Below are positions 42,230 through 55,104 of a stretch of DNA of 64,000 nt, in pieces. The notes beneath the pieces are model-generated. The model was not told the DNA's origin, did no database searches, and saw only the letters and a list, made by a program, of their open reading frames with translations. Source of the DNA: Polytrichum commune (lineage: Eukaryota; Streptophyta; Polytrichopsida; Polytrichales; Polytrichaceae); NCBI GenBank assembly GCA_950295325.1, contig OX485804.1:54548429-54612428 (forward strand), read 5' to 3'. Within the stretch, counting starts at the first letter, position 1; each line of letters starts with the position of its first letter. A program made the translations under genes and the position numbers.

Positions 42230-42695
42230 CTACGCATCGGACCTCCATTTTGTTTGTATTGATTTTACTTTATAAGTTTATTTCTTGAATTTTTATGTGG
42301 CTTTTGCAAACCTTATTCAATCCCTCATTGAAGTTCGTTAGTGTTTGATTTCAATTCTCTAGATAGGTTCGGGTGGACAGGTTGAGTATACTTTGAAGGT
42401 TGTCTTCTTTAGTTGTACTTGAGAGATGGTAAGGTTGTGAGTGATTTTGAATGGTTTGAATGTTTGTGTTCAACTTTAACTCTTGGCCACATTCCATACC
42501 GCTTTAATGTTTGTGTTAAGCTTCAATTGATGACGTAAGCCCTAATTTAATATAAACGTATTCGAAACCTAGACTATAAGATGTTTGATAACAAACACTA
42601 TCTTCCACGCCTATAGGTTCGGTTGGTTCACCGAACAAAGTTCGGTTCTTATTTACACGGGAATGGGGTGCCTTTCCGACAAATTGAAGACAAAC
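42230..42695 (+). other. 3' flank of the ParB/methyltransferase-like gene
   Basis: AT-rich, with no gene seen. A terminator or poly(A) site cannot be placed with confidence. Confidence 0.5.
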
Positions 42696-42699
42696 TATC

Positions 42700-42795
42700 A
42701 ATAAAATCCACGGAAATAGGCATGACTTCTCCTATAATTACCCAACAAATTTGAAAATCTCCGCTCTCCAATCTCCGCTCTCCGCTCTCTGAGCT
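42700..42795. repeat. Possible right end of the M1/methyltransferase transposon
   Basis: The block contains TCCACGGAAATAGG and a run of TCCGCTCTCC motifs. An inverted, partly expanded version lies at 62573-62735 (GAGCGGAGAGCGG ... CCTATTTCCGTGGA). Past 42795 the sequence changes to LTR-type material. These may be ends of related elements. Confidence 0.35.
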
Positions 42796-43355
42796 ATGCT
42801 CACATACTTCAGTTTCCCAGTTCTGGGCTAAGAAGCTACTAGCCCAAGGCCGGTTGGGCAGAAATGGTGGTTGAGTTCTGGGCTAAGATCCTGCTGGCCC
42901 AAGGCCGGTTGGGCAGAAATGGTGATTGACTCTGGTGCTAAGGGCTGCTTGACCAAGGTTGGGGCCGAGGATAGGTTGTTTATCGAAACGCGAGCCGGTT
43001 ATTGAACCGGGTATAGGCCAAGGCGGAAGCTCGAAGTATATGGAAAGGACAAGGGCCAAGGGCATTAGGGGGAATTTAGCTCACATGAATCAAAGGGTAG
43101 TCTAGGGGGGTTAGAGTTTGGTAATGATTTTAGGGTTGGGGTGTGAATTAGTATAGGGAGAAAGGGTTGAATCAAGAAAAACATTTCTTAATGCTTGTAA
43201 CCTTATTATGGAATAAATTGGTGTGCAAGAATTAATGGGAATTGAGTTGGAGTTTCATGAAGTTGGTAAAAGGGAGCTATGTGAACATGAATGTGATACC
43301 CATTCCCTCACCCGGACTAGGACGCTTAAGGGTGGGTGGTTTGGCCTCACACCGC
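42796..43355 (+). mobile_element. D: 3' part of a Tat-type LTR, plus strand
   Basis: It ends GACGCTTAAGGGTGGGTGGTTTGG then CCTCACA at 43355, matching the TA1 LTR end. It includes two 55-bp tandem copies starting TTCTGGGCTAAGA (42819-42928) with similarity to the GGCAGCTAGCTGACT array of LTR C. The LTR start is not found, and the left side appears cut near 42795. Confidence 0.6.
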
Positions 43356-43820
43356 AGCTCTGCCTCCTCTGCCGACCAAGGAGGGAGACATATTCATCAA
43401 TTCCTAGTTCGAATGTCTGCCAAAATCAAGGTGCAGAGTGGTGGGGAGTTGTCTACCACCTCGGTCAGCCACCAGCCTCCACCTCGCCTCAAATTCTCCG
43501 GGTTGCAGACTGCAATCCGCGTACCCCGGCCCTTCCAAATCCTCCTCTCTTACTTCGGGCAGCATTCACCGGCCCTTAATTTATTGCTAAGCGCTCATCC
43601 CATCTGAAGATTCACCCAGTTGCCTCCCAGTGGCCTCCCTTCTTTGAGGCATCAGTGAATCTTGAGTGCAAATGACAAAATTGCCCCGGCAACCAATGCA
43701 GATTCTTCCCGATTCTTTTCCGACTAGCACGTTGAAAGATGGGCATTGAGAGGCCTCTGCGGCATTCCACTCGACATTGCAGAGCGCAGCAGGCTCGTAA
43801 ATCTCCACCTCCTTCGCCGA

Positions 43821-43825
43821 ATAAG
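43821..43825. repeat. Target-site duplication ATAAG of CV5, left
   Basis: The same bases are at 50913-50917. Confidence 0.95.
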
Positions 43826-44821
43826 TGTCGCAACCCTTGCTAGCCCCCCCTTGACCATCTTGCCAATTTTCAATTCTAGCAAAGGTTACGAGTGGCTAAC
43901 CCTTCGCATACCGCCATGCTAATGGTTAGCTCCTCTAACCCCGGACCATTAGTTCCTAGGAGGGGAACCAACCCTCCTACTTTGATTTCGGGACTCACCC
44001 CTTTAATCGGTAACCAACCCTTTTTATCGGTAACCAATCCTTAGATGTGGACTTCCATCCATGGAAGTCCAATCTTATGTTGATCATCGCATTGCCGGAG
44101 CAACACTACAACAACCCGAAGCATACTAGGCAACTATGGCCTCACAATGGGCCAAAGCCCATGGAGGCCGTGCCGTTCGGCCTCGGGTGGGTGAGGCCAC
44201 ACCACCTCACCCATATAAGCCTCTAGGACTCTACGCGGGGCCCCTACCCCACCGTCAACCAACCTCTTGTCTCTCTACCAAGAGTTGGGGCCAAGTGGAC
44301 ATTTTCCCTTAGCCGCTGGGCCTAGAAGCCCCCAGCAGCTTCAGACCATCATAACTTCCTTGTATGATGTCTGATCATAACAACCAACCACTCCATCTTC
44401 ATCTACGCTTCACGTACATGCCGATGGACTCCTCACTTGCCCCATTCAGGCAAGTCTTGAGGAAGTTATGCCTGTTTGAACCTTTGCAGTCCCGGGAATC
44501 ACTCCCAGGCACTGCTGTACCAGGGCGCTGTCCCGGGACAGCGCCCCACTCAAATGGCCATAACTCCTAGCTCACACCTCTGATTGAGGTGTTCTTGAGC
44601 ATTCTAGAATCACCACGCCATGAGCTACGCATAGCTCATGGCCTTACCCTTGTGCCTCCTAGTCTCCATGGGTGGGAGGCGTTCCCAACGCCCGGGGCCC
44701 TCGCCCACACTAGGATCACTTGGGCCCTCTCACCAACGGCGCCACAAGTCCCGGGTGTCACTCCGGGGTCCCCCTTGTGCCCATGGTGTTTCGGGCACTC
44801 CTCATGGAGGGGTGCGCGACA
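43826..44821 (-). repeat. CV5 3' LTR
   Basis: TGTCGCAACCC...GCGCGACA on the plus strand, with the polypurine tract next to it. Confidence 0.95.
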
Positions 44822-45619
44822 CTCACCCCCACCAAACGGAGTCGATGCCCTCATCGACTATACTCGTAGTCGGCACACCAATTCTCAAGTTGCCATCCTC
44901 TATGGTGCGGCATTGTGTTTACCTTAGGGCGCGACCCCCACAATGCATCTTCAAATTTGGCATAGTCCCAAAGGTGTCGTTCCTAGGTGGTCCGTTAGCG
45001 ACCTTGGATCTCTCATCCCAGGACCTAACCTATACTAGACCCACCTACTTTGGGACTCACTTGGGTTGCCCCTCCTTTGGGGCCTCCCCCGTTAGGCTCC
45101 ACTAGCCTAACGTGACACATCTAGGCGAGACCTCAACGCTTCCACTAAGTTGTCTCGGTTGCAACTCCGAGATGGCTTTCCATTGTTAAGCCACGCCTCG
45201 ATCGCACGGGGGTGATGCCAAGTCCCGCCCGACTCGGTTCCCACTTTGCTCTTTCGAGACATGGGTTCATGACTCCCATGCGCCAACTTTCGTTTGCTCG
45301 CGGGTAGCACTTTTATGAGCACGCGCCATCACCTTGTCCCCGCCCGGACAAGCCCACGGCTAAGAAGTTTTTTGGTTTTATCCAAGGCCCCTCCCAGCCA
45401 TGGCCCCAATTACTCGGCTTACCCAACCTAGTTTGGCATATCTATTCCCCCTCTTCCACTAACCAAGCACAAGTACAAGACTAGGACCTCATCTCGTACT
45501 TTTCTCTTTGCACCACTAAAGTTTGGACTTTATTCCCTCAAGCCAAAGAACAAGTTCATGTTGTGGAGCAATTAGCCTCGAAGCTAAGTGTGCTATTAGC
45601 GTCTCTCCCCCACTAAAGG

Positions 45620-46821
45620 AGATTGATGTCCTCATCAATGCCTACGCTTCATTTTATTGGAATGTCTAGCCTTAGTTTCTTCAAAGTGCTTTACCAATTC
45701 ATTGGCGTTCATCATGTCTCTTGCCGCTACCCAAACGGCTTCTTTCTCATGGTATCCTCACCATTTCACCAAGTACTCCTTTGTACATTTTCTTTCATTT
45801 TCACTTGTGCTTCCTAAACTTGAGGATGCCCTCTTACCTCATGTTCCAAATGACCTCCACAAGGTTGGGACGTGGCCTAATCACTTGCTTGTGTTCGGGC
45901 TACAAGGTGTCGTCCTAAAATGACTTTCGTAATGAGACATGAAATGTCGGATGCACTTTGATGTCCGGCGGTAATTCCAACTTATACATGTCCTTGAACA
46001 CTTGTTCCACAATGGAAAACGAAGCTCCAATTTTGGACATGAACTTTTGGAGCGAGGCCTTCCGGCTAAGTGAAGTTGTTCACATTCAACAACACCTTTT
46101 GGCCCACCTCATTCTCCACTTCGCGTCTTCCAGCATTTACTAGCACTCCGTAGCACCTTTGGGCTTTCTCCACCAACAACTTGGTCATCTCCAAGACTTG
46201 TTTACCATCCTTGGCCAAGTCCTCACCATCTTGGTTAAACTCTAGTGTTGAATGTGCCCCCTCGAGAGCTAGGTTAATAGGTTGGAGCGCATCCACTCCA
46301 TAAGCCACCACCAAAGACCACCCCTTGGTAGCCAAGTGCGTGGCTACATTGCAATTACACTCCGCTCGACCCACATAGTCCGCCCAATCTCCTTGGTCCG
46401 CCCCCACCAAGTTCCTCAAGTATTGCTTCAAGACTCCATTCACATCCTCCGCTTTCCCATTCATTTGGGAATGCAAGGCCGTGCTAAACCTTAGTTTCAT
46501 TCCGACCTCCTTAGAGAAATGCATTGAAAATGCACTTGTGAACTTTGGATCTTGATCCCACACAATCACTCTTGGCAACCCGTGGTGCCTCAACCATCCT
46601 TTGAGAAAAGGCTATGCGGTCTCCAACGCGGTGGCGGTTCCCACAATTGGCACCATGTGTGCCAACTTGGCAAACCGCTCTACCATCAACAAGATGGCAT
46701 CATACCCATGTGACTCCGGCAAACTTGTGATCAAGTCCATGCACATACTATGCCATGGCGCCGACGGGATAGGCAACGGTTGCAAGAAACCGCCTTGCTT
46801 TTGGTAAGAGGCTCGGTTCAC
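45620..46821 (-). pseudogene. CV5 integrase and chromodomain region, degenerate
   Basis: MCMDLITSLPESHGYDAI lies downstream of 46821, then the shared TAG, then the core half from 46593 to 46066 with VIVWDQDPKFTSAF and KAEDVNGVLKQ, followed by a stop. The catalytic Glu is still readable. The chromodomain part near 45650-45900 is broken. Confidence 0.8.
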
Positions 46822-47419
46822 TTGGCACTTTATTCACGCCTTCACAAAGTGGGTTATATCCTCCTTTATGCACCGCCAATGGTACCTCCATGACACCATT
46901 CTATGGCGGTTTTTTCTTTCTCCTCTATGGCCGGCAATAGGACTATCACATTTTTCCTTCAAAACCGATAGCCTCAACTTGCCTTGAGGCACATACACCC
47001 AACTTTGCTTACACTTGAACAATCCGTCCACCAACTTAACCTCTTTGAGCACCTTGGTCTTGCGAAGCTCACCTAAAAGCTTTTGTGCCTCGGGGTAGTG
47101 AATTTACCCCTCCCGTATCTTGCATCACAAGTTTCCTTCGCCGGCACACATTAGCCACAAGGTTTGGATGGTTCTCATTGCTTGGAACTCATCCGGTCTA
47201 CTTAGCACATCCGGCACCACATTTCCACGGTCCGGTTTGTGGACCAAATCCACCTTCATAAGCGCCAAGCTATCATGCCAACGCAATGATTTGGCGCTCA
47301 CTTACGCTTGTATGTCAAAATACTTTTAGGACACATTGTCCTTGTAGACCTTTACTTTGTGCGACCCCAACTAGTGTCGCCACATCTTCAAGCAATACAC
47401 TACGCAAAGAAGTTCTTTG

Positions 47420-48110
47420 TCATAAGTTGGTTGTCTTCTTTGACAACCATCGAGCTACATGCTCGCATATGCAATGGCCATCCATCTTACACATAATCCA
47501 CCATTGGCAAAATCATTCACCCCCATATGCACCTCAAAAGGTTTGTCAAGCTCCGTGAACTTGAGCACGGGCGGCGAAGAGAACTTGGTCTTAAGCTCCC
47601 CAAAGACTCGTGACAAACATCATCCCACTCTTGGGATAGCCATTTCTTCCACAAGTCGAACCATCGAGCTTCATGCTCTCGTATGCAATGGCCATCCATC
47701 TTGCATCAACATCTGCCAATGGTAAAGTCCTCGCCCCCCGTATGCACCTCAAAAGGTTTTTCAAGCTCCGCGAACTTGAACACGGGTGGTAAAGAGAAAC
47801 TTGGTCTTAAGCTCCTCAAAGAGTTGGTGGCAAGGCTCATCCCACTCTTGGGATAGCCATTTCTTGCACAAGTTGGACAAGCTTCTACAACCATGGAGCT
47901 TAATGCTCCCATAAGCAATGGTCCTCCATCTTGGATCAACATCCGCCAATGGTAAAGTCTTTTGCCTTTATGTGCACCTCAACATGCTCATGAAAACCCG
48001 AAACTTGACCACATCTTGTGAAGAGAACTTTTTCTTGAGCTCCCCAAAGGCTTGGTGACAAGGCTCATCCCACTCTTGGGATAGCCATTTTTCCAACATG
48101 TTGACTAAGG
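47420..48110 (-). repeat. CV5 tandem array of the RT-thumb/RNase H junction
   Basis: Units are marked by GGGATAGCCATTT near 47633, 47860 and 48080, with spacing of about 220-228 bp. Further sequence towards 48300 is RT thumb (FGSLTNYYHHFI). Confidence 0.78.
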
Positions 48111-48299
48111 TTCTAGCAACCTTAGGAAAACCATGAATGAAGTGGTGGTAGTAGTTGGTTAGGCTTCCAAATGACCTAAGCCCTTTTCTTGAGTCAAGGG
48201 CCAATTCTCTTCTTGGATTGCCTTGACATTCTTCATGTTTGTCCACCAACTTCCTTTGTCACCACATACCTCAAGAACTCAATCTCTCGTTGAGCAAAG

Positions 48300-49876
48300 T
48301 TATTTTTCATTCCTTGGCGGTAACTTTTTGGGCAACACATTGGTGAATACATCCTTGTATCTCACCAACATCCCACCAATGTGATTTGGAGGAGGCCCAT
48401 CTTTCCTAGCCTCTCCATACATTCCTTGGAGTTGCTCCAATGGAACCACGACCATTATGTTTTCTATTTTTCAGTTGGTCCATTAAGACCAAATTCACCT
48501 TGGGTCCTCCTACCATAGGAGTCCTTGTCAATTTGAACTTCAATTCTTTGCCATTATGACACATCATAATGCACCGCAAGCTCACCGGCTTGCACCTCTT
48601 ATTTAGCATGTGAGTTTCAAAGTAGGTGACCTTTCCAATGACATGCACCTCATTTATTTCACATAGAGTGAAATATTGACAAAAATCTAATGTCCCACAT
48701 CAAAAAGTTACATGCATCGCCGCCTCCTTTGCTTCATGCGGTTCGCCCTTTGCAAACCGTACTTTGGTGGGCTTGCCGGCTCTACCCGTCCGCGACCCCC
48801 AACCCCCTTGTGAGCTTTCGGCTCATGAAAGAGTCCGTTGCCTCTTTGACAACTCATGAGACATATCTCCCATTCATTTGAGCCTCAAGGTATACATGAC
48901 TTGGCCTTGGCTTAAGGCTACTAGCCTTGGCCACAAAGCCACCATCTAATTCTCCGTCCACCGCAACAATATGTTTTGGCTCGGTCCGGAAAGCCAACTT
49001 TTAACATTTCGTCCGTGGGACGAATTGGTTTAGTGCCACAAAAGCAATTTCCAATAATTTGTCCACAAAACAAACATGTTTTCCCTTGATAGCACAAAGC
49101 CACCTTCCCACACTCCGTATGCGGCACGAACATGAATTGCCTTGGTAGGACAAACCCACCTTCCAACATTCCGTCCGCGGCATGAGTATGATTTGCCTTG
49201 GAAGCATAAAGCCACCTTTCAACATTCCGTTAGCGGCACCAACATATTTTGCCTAAGTAAAATGAACCAAACAATTTGCACTCATTTCTTTGGGACCTAC
49301 TTTGGCTAAAGCCACTTGTGGTGATGCGCCGCCAAACTTCTCTTTGGGACCATCGTCTTCAATGCTCTTGCAAACTTGATGGTCCCCACCATGTCCTCAA
49401 GAAGCCTTGGGGACTTAAACAAGGCATCCACCACCCGCTTTTAAACCCCACCTAAAAGGATGCATTTCTTAGAAAGCTCGTCCGTTTTAGGTGTATCCTT
49501 CATTTGTGCGTTTGAATAGCGCACATAGGCCTTAAGAGGCCCCGGGTGCCTCATTAGCACCAAGTTCATTTCAACATCCGAACCTTCGAAGCATCTCGAA
49601 TTGAAATTTCAATCCAACATTAATACCCTCCAAGGTTTTGGGTGCATTCGGAATTCTAGGCCCCAAATACTATTTGAGGTTTGCAGGAGCCCTTTCAAAG
49701 GACACCTCCATTTTCCTTACCAAATCCACCCTCATGCCCACCATTGTCATTAGAACCAATGGTATGGTCAAATTCCACTTGCACATGATCCTTGTTCCAA
49801 TTTGAGCCTCACAACCTTTTGGAAACCCCGGGCTCACCATCATAACCCGCATTTTTGATAGCCATGTTTCCCTCAA
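48300..49876 (-). pseudogene. CV5 protease-like and gag region, degenerate; RT core absent
   Basis: Order on the minus strand: gag start region (49876-49670, SPGFPKGCEAQIGTRIMC), 56-bp repeats (about 48950-49240), protease-like part (48780-48406), then a direct step to post-palm RT sequence near 48300. Many stops. Confidence 0.65.
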
Positions 49877-49916
49877 AGTGCTAGCTCAAAACTTGGAACC
49901 CTGCTCTGATACCACG

Positions 49917-50912
49917 TGTCGCAACCCTTGCTAGCCCCCCCTTGACCATCTTGCCAATTTTCAATTCTAGCAAAGGTTACGAGTGGCTAACCCTTCGCAT
50001 ACCGCCATGCTAATGGTTAGCTCCTCTAACCCCGGACCATTAGTTCCTAGGAGGGGAACCAACCCTCCTACTTTGATTTCGGGACTCACCCCTTTAATCG
50101 GTAACCAACCCTTTTTATCGGTAACCAATCCTTAGATGTGGACTTCCATCCATGGAAGTCCAATCTTATGTTGATCATCGCATTGCCGGAGCAACACTAC
50201 AACAACCCGAAGCATACTAGGCAACTATGGCCTCACAATGGGCCAAAGCCCATGGAGGCCGTGCCGTTCGGCCTCGGGTGGGTGAGGCCACACCACCTCA
50301 CCCATATAAGCCTCTAGGACTCTACGCGGGGCCCCTACCCCACCGTCAACCAACCTCTTGTCTCTCTACCAAGAGTTGGGGCCAAGTGGACATTTTCCCT
50401 TAGCCGCTGGGCCTAGAAGCCCCCAGCAGCTTCAGACCATCATAACTTCCTTGTATGATGTCTGATCATAACAACCAACCACTCCATCTTCATCTACGCT
50501 TCACGTACATGCCGATGGACTCCTCACTTGCCCCATTCAGGCAAGTCTTGAGGAAGTTATGCCTGTTTGAACCTTTGCAGTCCCGGGAATCACTCCCAGG
50601 CACTGCTGTACCAGGGCGCTGTCCCGGGACAGCGCCCCACTCAAATGGCCATAACTCCTAGCTCACACCTCTGATTGAGGTGTTCTTGAGCATTCTAGAA
50701 TCACCACGCCATGAGCTACGCATAGCTCATGGCCTTACCCTTGTGCCTCCTAGTCTCCATGGGTGGGAGGCGTTCCCAACGCCCGGGGCCCTCGCCCACA
50801 CTAGGATCACTTGGGCCCTCTCACCAACGGCGCCACAAGTCCCGGGTGTCACTCCGGGGTCCCCCTTGTGCCCATGGTGTTTCGGGCACTCCTCATGGAG
50901 AGGTGCGCGACA
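49917..50912 (-). repeat. CV5 5' LTR
   Basis: 996 bp, with ATAAG following at 50913-50917. Confidence 0.95.
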
Positions 50913-51699
50913 ATAAGGGTCTAGTCATCGCCCAGCTAGAGACCCCGCAGCCAACACCCACTGATGTTGGTTCCTCCTTCGCACTACACTCAAGGCTTGC
51001 TGAATTCCACTATCCCATGTTCTCTTCCCCTCAGATCCCAACTCTCTCCCTAACCAGCATTCACGCACCATTCGCCTCCACCGCAATCCATAACCGAGTG
51101 ACATTCAAGCTGCTTCGATGGCAGCTTCCACCGCGTTCATGCTCCCAGCTCAGCCCCTGGACCTGGTAGCTCTCCTTCCTTCGAGCTAACCCCCTCCCTT
51201 CAGGCAGCCTCGGCAACCACATTTTTTTCCCAACAACCGCACGTTGCCCCCCTGTTCCCGCAGCAGCAGCGAGCCCCCTCAAAGACCAACCGCCTCCTCA
51301 TTCCCAAACTCCGGAATTCACTAGGGTCACAACCCACGAGCCCACTGGCCCTCACCTTAAACGGTCAACAGCGACCTCCCAATCGAACATTACCACCCCT
51401 TCGGCTTAGTTTCTTCTTAGAAATTGAACTAAACTTGAATTAACCAATCCCTAATCCCTAAATGAATTCCCCTATGCTCTAAACACTCCTAACTACCATC
51501 TAGCTTTTAAACTCAATTTCAATCCAAACCCAAGAACCCCAACCTTTTAATCTTTTCATACGATTAATGTGAATGCCAAAGACTAAGTTTCAATCAATTT
51601 AAGTGTCAAGAACCCATGTGGGCACCATATTGGGCTCACAATAGATGAATATGATAATGCAAATGCAACAATGAAAGCGAACATGTCAAAGACACGTAC

Positions 51700-51793
51700 C
51701 AGTTGATATCGTTCATAGCATTAAGGAACAAAGCAATAGAGTTTCCGGGATCAACCACAATGTAGTCGACGGAGATGTGCCATATAGTTAAGG
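51700..51793 (-). pseudogene. Fragment of a second ParB/methyltransferase-like gene
   Basis: On the minus strand the frame reads WHISVDYIVVDPGNS followed by IALFLNAMNDINW, and stops at a donor-like GTACGT. The gene at 30319-42229 has WHIWADCILVDPRNC and TALFLNAMNGINW at the end of exon 3, followed by GTGAGT at the same codon position. Both the protein and the exon edge match. Upstream exon sequence is not recognisable here. Confidence 0.7.
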
Positions 51794-53446
51794 TTTTTGC
51801 TAGGGCTCAAACCAACCCAAAGACAATAACCCAAGGACTAGGTCTCAAGAAAGACTGAGCTAGTGTCTATAAGGATTAATGTCACATTGGATTAAGGTTC
51901 TAACAACAATCTAGGTCTTTTACTCTTTTATCTCCTCTCCCTCACGCTTTACTTCCACGCTTATGGCTCATTGGTGCTTTGAGTCGTGTGTGGGTCTGTC
52001 CTATATGATGACTCCTATCACTCTAGTTTCATACTTTCTAATTTTGTTGTGAAGCTCAACAACTTTGGCAATAGTCTTTTCGTATCTTGGAAATAGTCTC
52101 CAATGGATTTATATCCTATTGGGGTAAGTACCTTTTTGCTTCCATAAAACAATAATGCAATGCCATCAATCTTAATTCAAATGATTTCATTCAACACAAT
52201 GGTTCAATTCGTTATTTTTCTTATATTAATATTTCTTTATGAACTTATCTCATTCATGAACCATCACACATAACATCTTGGTCCGCACTCTCTGCACAAT
52301 TCAAGATAATACGAACATGCACGGCTATATTTTGTAGTAGCATGAAGCTTAATTAGCCAAGCATTAATCAAGTCAAATAAGATAGGTAATATCTACCATT
52401 CATTTCTGAGTCGATCATCTCAATGTCATGTGGCACATTTCCATACTAAGTAATGATGAATGTAACACTTCTCGGCCCACACTTCTCTCACATACTTCCA
52501 AGGTTAACATGTCCATGTTCTTATCATTAAATTGCACTCCTCTCCATTCTGCCAACGCTGCCTCTCGGACACTCACTCTAACTAACTCTCACTGTCTTTG
52601 TTTTTTTCTCTCTCGTTGGCGATAGGCATGCTCGATCCCTACTCTCTCAGACTCTCTCTCCAACCAACCTTTCTTCTCACAGGTTGCTATCTGGCTCAAA
52701 TGGCTATAGTCTTTCTCTGGCTTCCCAACCTTCTAGCCTTCTCTCACATACTGTGCTCATGGCCCAGTATTTGCCTCCAAACTAGCTTTCAACAACATCA
52801 ATTAGGTTAAACTTTGACATAGCAATCATATGTCTTCTTTTTGTATGAGAATTCTATTTGGCTATATTATGGTTGCTTTGGCACCACTCTAGTCTTTTCC
52901 TCTATGGTTCATTCAACCTCTCGTCTCTCTTAGGTATTTCATTTTCGATTTCTTTCTCATTGTTGTATGTTTCTCTTTCCCGAGATGCCTTCACTCGCAC
53001 CTTCTCTATAAGACGACTTGTTCTCCCATACTTAATTCCTTAGATTACTACTCATATTGTTGCTATGGTCCCTCTCTTCTATCTTCTGAATGTATGCATT
53101 CGTTCCACAACATGTTGTCATTCCCACACACTTACATCTTTGACAAGTTAGAATAACTTCATTTATTGATGGCTATAGCCTGAATTAATATTCATTTCAC
53201 TGCCTCACTTTGCTCTATCACAAAGTCAATACAAAGGCATTTAACTTCGGCACTTTGCCAGTCCTACACATTCCTTGCTATCTACGACTACTCTAGCTTA
53301 TTGCTCAAAAATCCTCTTTGATTATGGCATGTCTCCTGTCTTCGGCAATAGTCTCTTATCCTATGACTTCTCTGAGATGGTTATAACTCCTTCCTAGCGT
53401 CACTCGGTTGCTAAAACCGCTACAAAGGTCCTTCCATTTGACCATA
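51794..53446. other. No gene recognised
   Basis: AT- and pyrimidine-rich DNA between the gene fragment and LTR C. It holds only short open frames without family features. It may be intron or spacer of the second transposon, or internal sequence of element C. Confidence 0.5.
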
Positions 53447-53615
53447 TGTGAGGCCAAACCCACCACCCTTAAGCGTCCTAGTCCGGGTGATGGTTTTGAG
53501 AATCACATGTATTGTTTGTGTATTGAAAATGCTCCCTTCACATCCCAAGGCATTCATGTCATTTTGAATCACTTTGTTTATTAATGGTAGCCTCTTGACT
53601 TGTGGCCGAATTGGC

Positions 53616-53732
53616 CTATTCAAAGGTCCAACTGGCGGCCTTGGCAACACAAGCTTTCAAAGATATTCCCCTTTGGCCTTTGATTATCCTCTCCTTCACT
53701 TTTCCATTGCTAGAGTCTTCCACTTTCTCCAT
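53616..53732 (-). CDS. LTR micro-ORF related to that of TA1, 38 aa
   Basis: ATG at 53732, stop TAG at 53618-53616. The peptide starts MEKVEDSSNG and contains GISLKACVAKAASWTFE, which matches GISLRACVAKAAGWTLE of the 70-aa frame in TA1. The frame is shorter at both ends. Product not known. Confidence 0.35.
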   Translation of the reverse strand: MEKVEDSSNGKVKERIIKGQRGISLKACVAKAASWTFE

Positions 53733-54127
53733 CAGCCTAACCTCCTTCGTCTCGCCACCGCGGATGTCCTCCACCTTCTCCATTAGTAATCCAAGTGATT
53801 TATTTTGACCAATAGGTTCAAGTGTTGAAAAACACTTTTATCAATGGTTCAAGCACCAATACATTCAAAAGTCACACATGCCCTACCTAGCCTAATGAAT
53901 CCAATACTTACCTAAGGCCTAAGATATTCTAAAATAATCTATTGTGGTCCAAGGTTAATTTGTGGTGAGGCAACTAAGGTTACTATGTATTGATTCGTTA
54001 AGTGAAGGCCTAACAAGGCTTAGCCCGGGCTTAATCCAAGATTTGCCTCGGCCCAGTAGACTTAGCTAGCTGCCCCAGTTGGCTTCGGCCAGTAGAGTTG
54101 TATTTGGCAGCAGAGTCAGCTAGCTGC

Positions 54128-54132
54128 CCCAG
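54128..54132. repeat. Target-site duplication CCCAG of CV6, left
   Basis: The same bases are at 60918-60922. Confidence 0.95.
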
Positions 54133-55104
54133 TGTCGCAACCCTTGCTAACCCGCTTAGCAATCTTGCCAATTTTCAATTCTAGCAAAGGTTACGAGCGC
54201 TAACCATTCGCATTCCGCCATGCTAATGGTTAGCTCCTCCTACCCCGGACCTTATAGTTCATAGGAGGGAACCAACCCTCCTACTTTGCTTTAGGGACTC
54301 ACCCCTTAATCGGTAACCCATTCCTAGATGTGGACTTCCATCCATGGAAGTCCAATCCCATGTTGATCATCGCGTTGCCGGAGCAACACTACAACAACCC
54401 GAACCATACTAGGCAACTATGGCCTCACATTGGGCCAATGCCCATGGAGGCCGTGCCGTTCGGCCTCGGGTGGGTGAGGCCACACCACCTCACCCATATA
54501 AGCCTCTAGGACTCTACACGGGGCCCCTACCCCACCGTCAACCAACCTCTTGTCTCTCTACCAAGAGTTGGGGCCAAGTGGACACTTTCCCTTAGCCGCT
54601 GGGCCTAGAAGCCCCCAGCAACTTCAGACCATCATAACTTCCTTGTATGATGTCTGATCATAACAACCAACCACTCCATCTCCATCTACGCTTCACGTAG
54701 ATGCCGATGGACTCCTCACTTGCCCCATTCAGGCAAGTCTTGAGGAAGTTATGCCTGTTTGAAGCTTGGCAGTCCCGGGAATCACTCCCAGGCACTGCTG
54801 TACCAGGGCGCTGTCCCGGGACAGCGCCCCACTCAAATGGCCATAACTCCTAGCTCACACCTCTGATTGAGGTGTTCTTGAGCATTCTAGAATCACCACG
54901 CCATGAGCTACGCATAGCTCATGGCCTTACCCTTGTGCCTCCTAGTCTCCGTGGGTGGGAGGCGTTCCCAACGCCTGGGGCCCTCGCCCACACTAGGATC
55001 ACTTGGGCCCTCTCACCAACGGCGCCACAAGTCCCGGGTGTCACTCCGGGGTCCCCCTTGTGCCCATGGTGTTTCGGGCACTCCTCATGGAGAGGTGCGC
55101 GACA
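54133..55104 (-). repeat. CV6 3' LTR
   Basis: Bounded by TGTCGCAACCC and GCGCGACA, with the polypurine tract at 55105-55120. Confidence 0.95.

Larger units (their letters stand above)
43826..50912 (-). mobile_element. CV5: full-length chromovirus with ATAAG target duplication
   Basis: The LTRs are 996 bp each (43826-44821 and 49917-50912), with one mismatch noticed (G at 44810, A at 50901). PBS is at 49903-49914 and the polypurine tract at 44822-44837. The LTRs are longer than in CV6 through a duplicated short motif (AATCGGTAACC...TATCGGTAACC). Recent insertion, with degenerate coding region. Confidence 0.95.
43356..51638 (-). mobile_element. E: LTR-like segment, minus strand, split by CV5
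   Basis: Its outer edge at 51638 reads, on the minus strand, TGTGAGCCCAATATGG followed by TGCCCACATG, like the start of the TA1, C and F LTRs. The interior (51637-50918 and 43825-43356) is unlike them. It is GC-rich, with no convincing gene. The opposite LTR edge is not seen; it meets LTR end D at 43355. A truncated LTR of a related family is the simplest reading. Confidence 0.4.

Noticed and set aside
43223-43607. Frames of 118-121 aa around MQELMGIELEF and MSWSFMKLVKG
   Set aside because: They cross the junction between LTR end D and segment E, so they are chance frames over an element border.
44589-45105. Open frames starting MFLSILESPRHELR and MALPLCLLVS, repeated in many LTRs
   Set aside because: They are antisense readings across CV LTRs and the 3' non-coding region. 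They recur only because the LTRs are repeated and show no family features.
51061-51282. Small frames in the GC-rich E segment
   Set aside because: No recognisable motif or partner exon; they lie inside an LTR-like segment.
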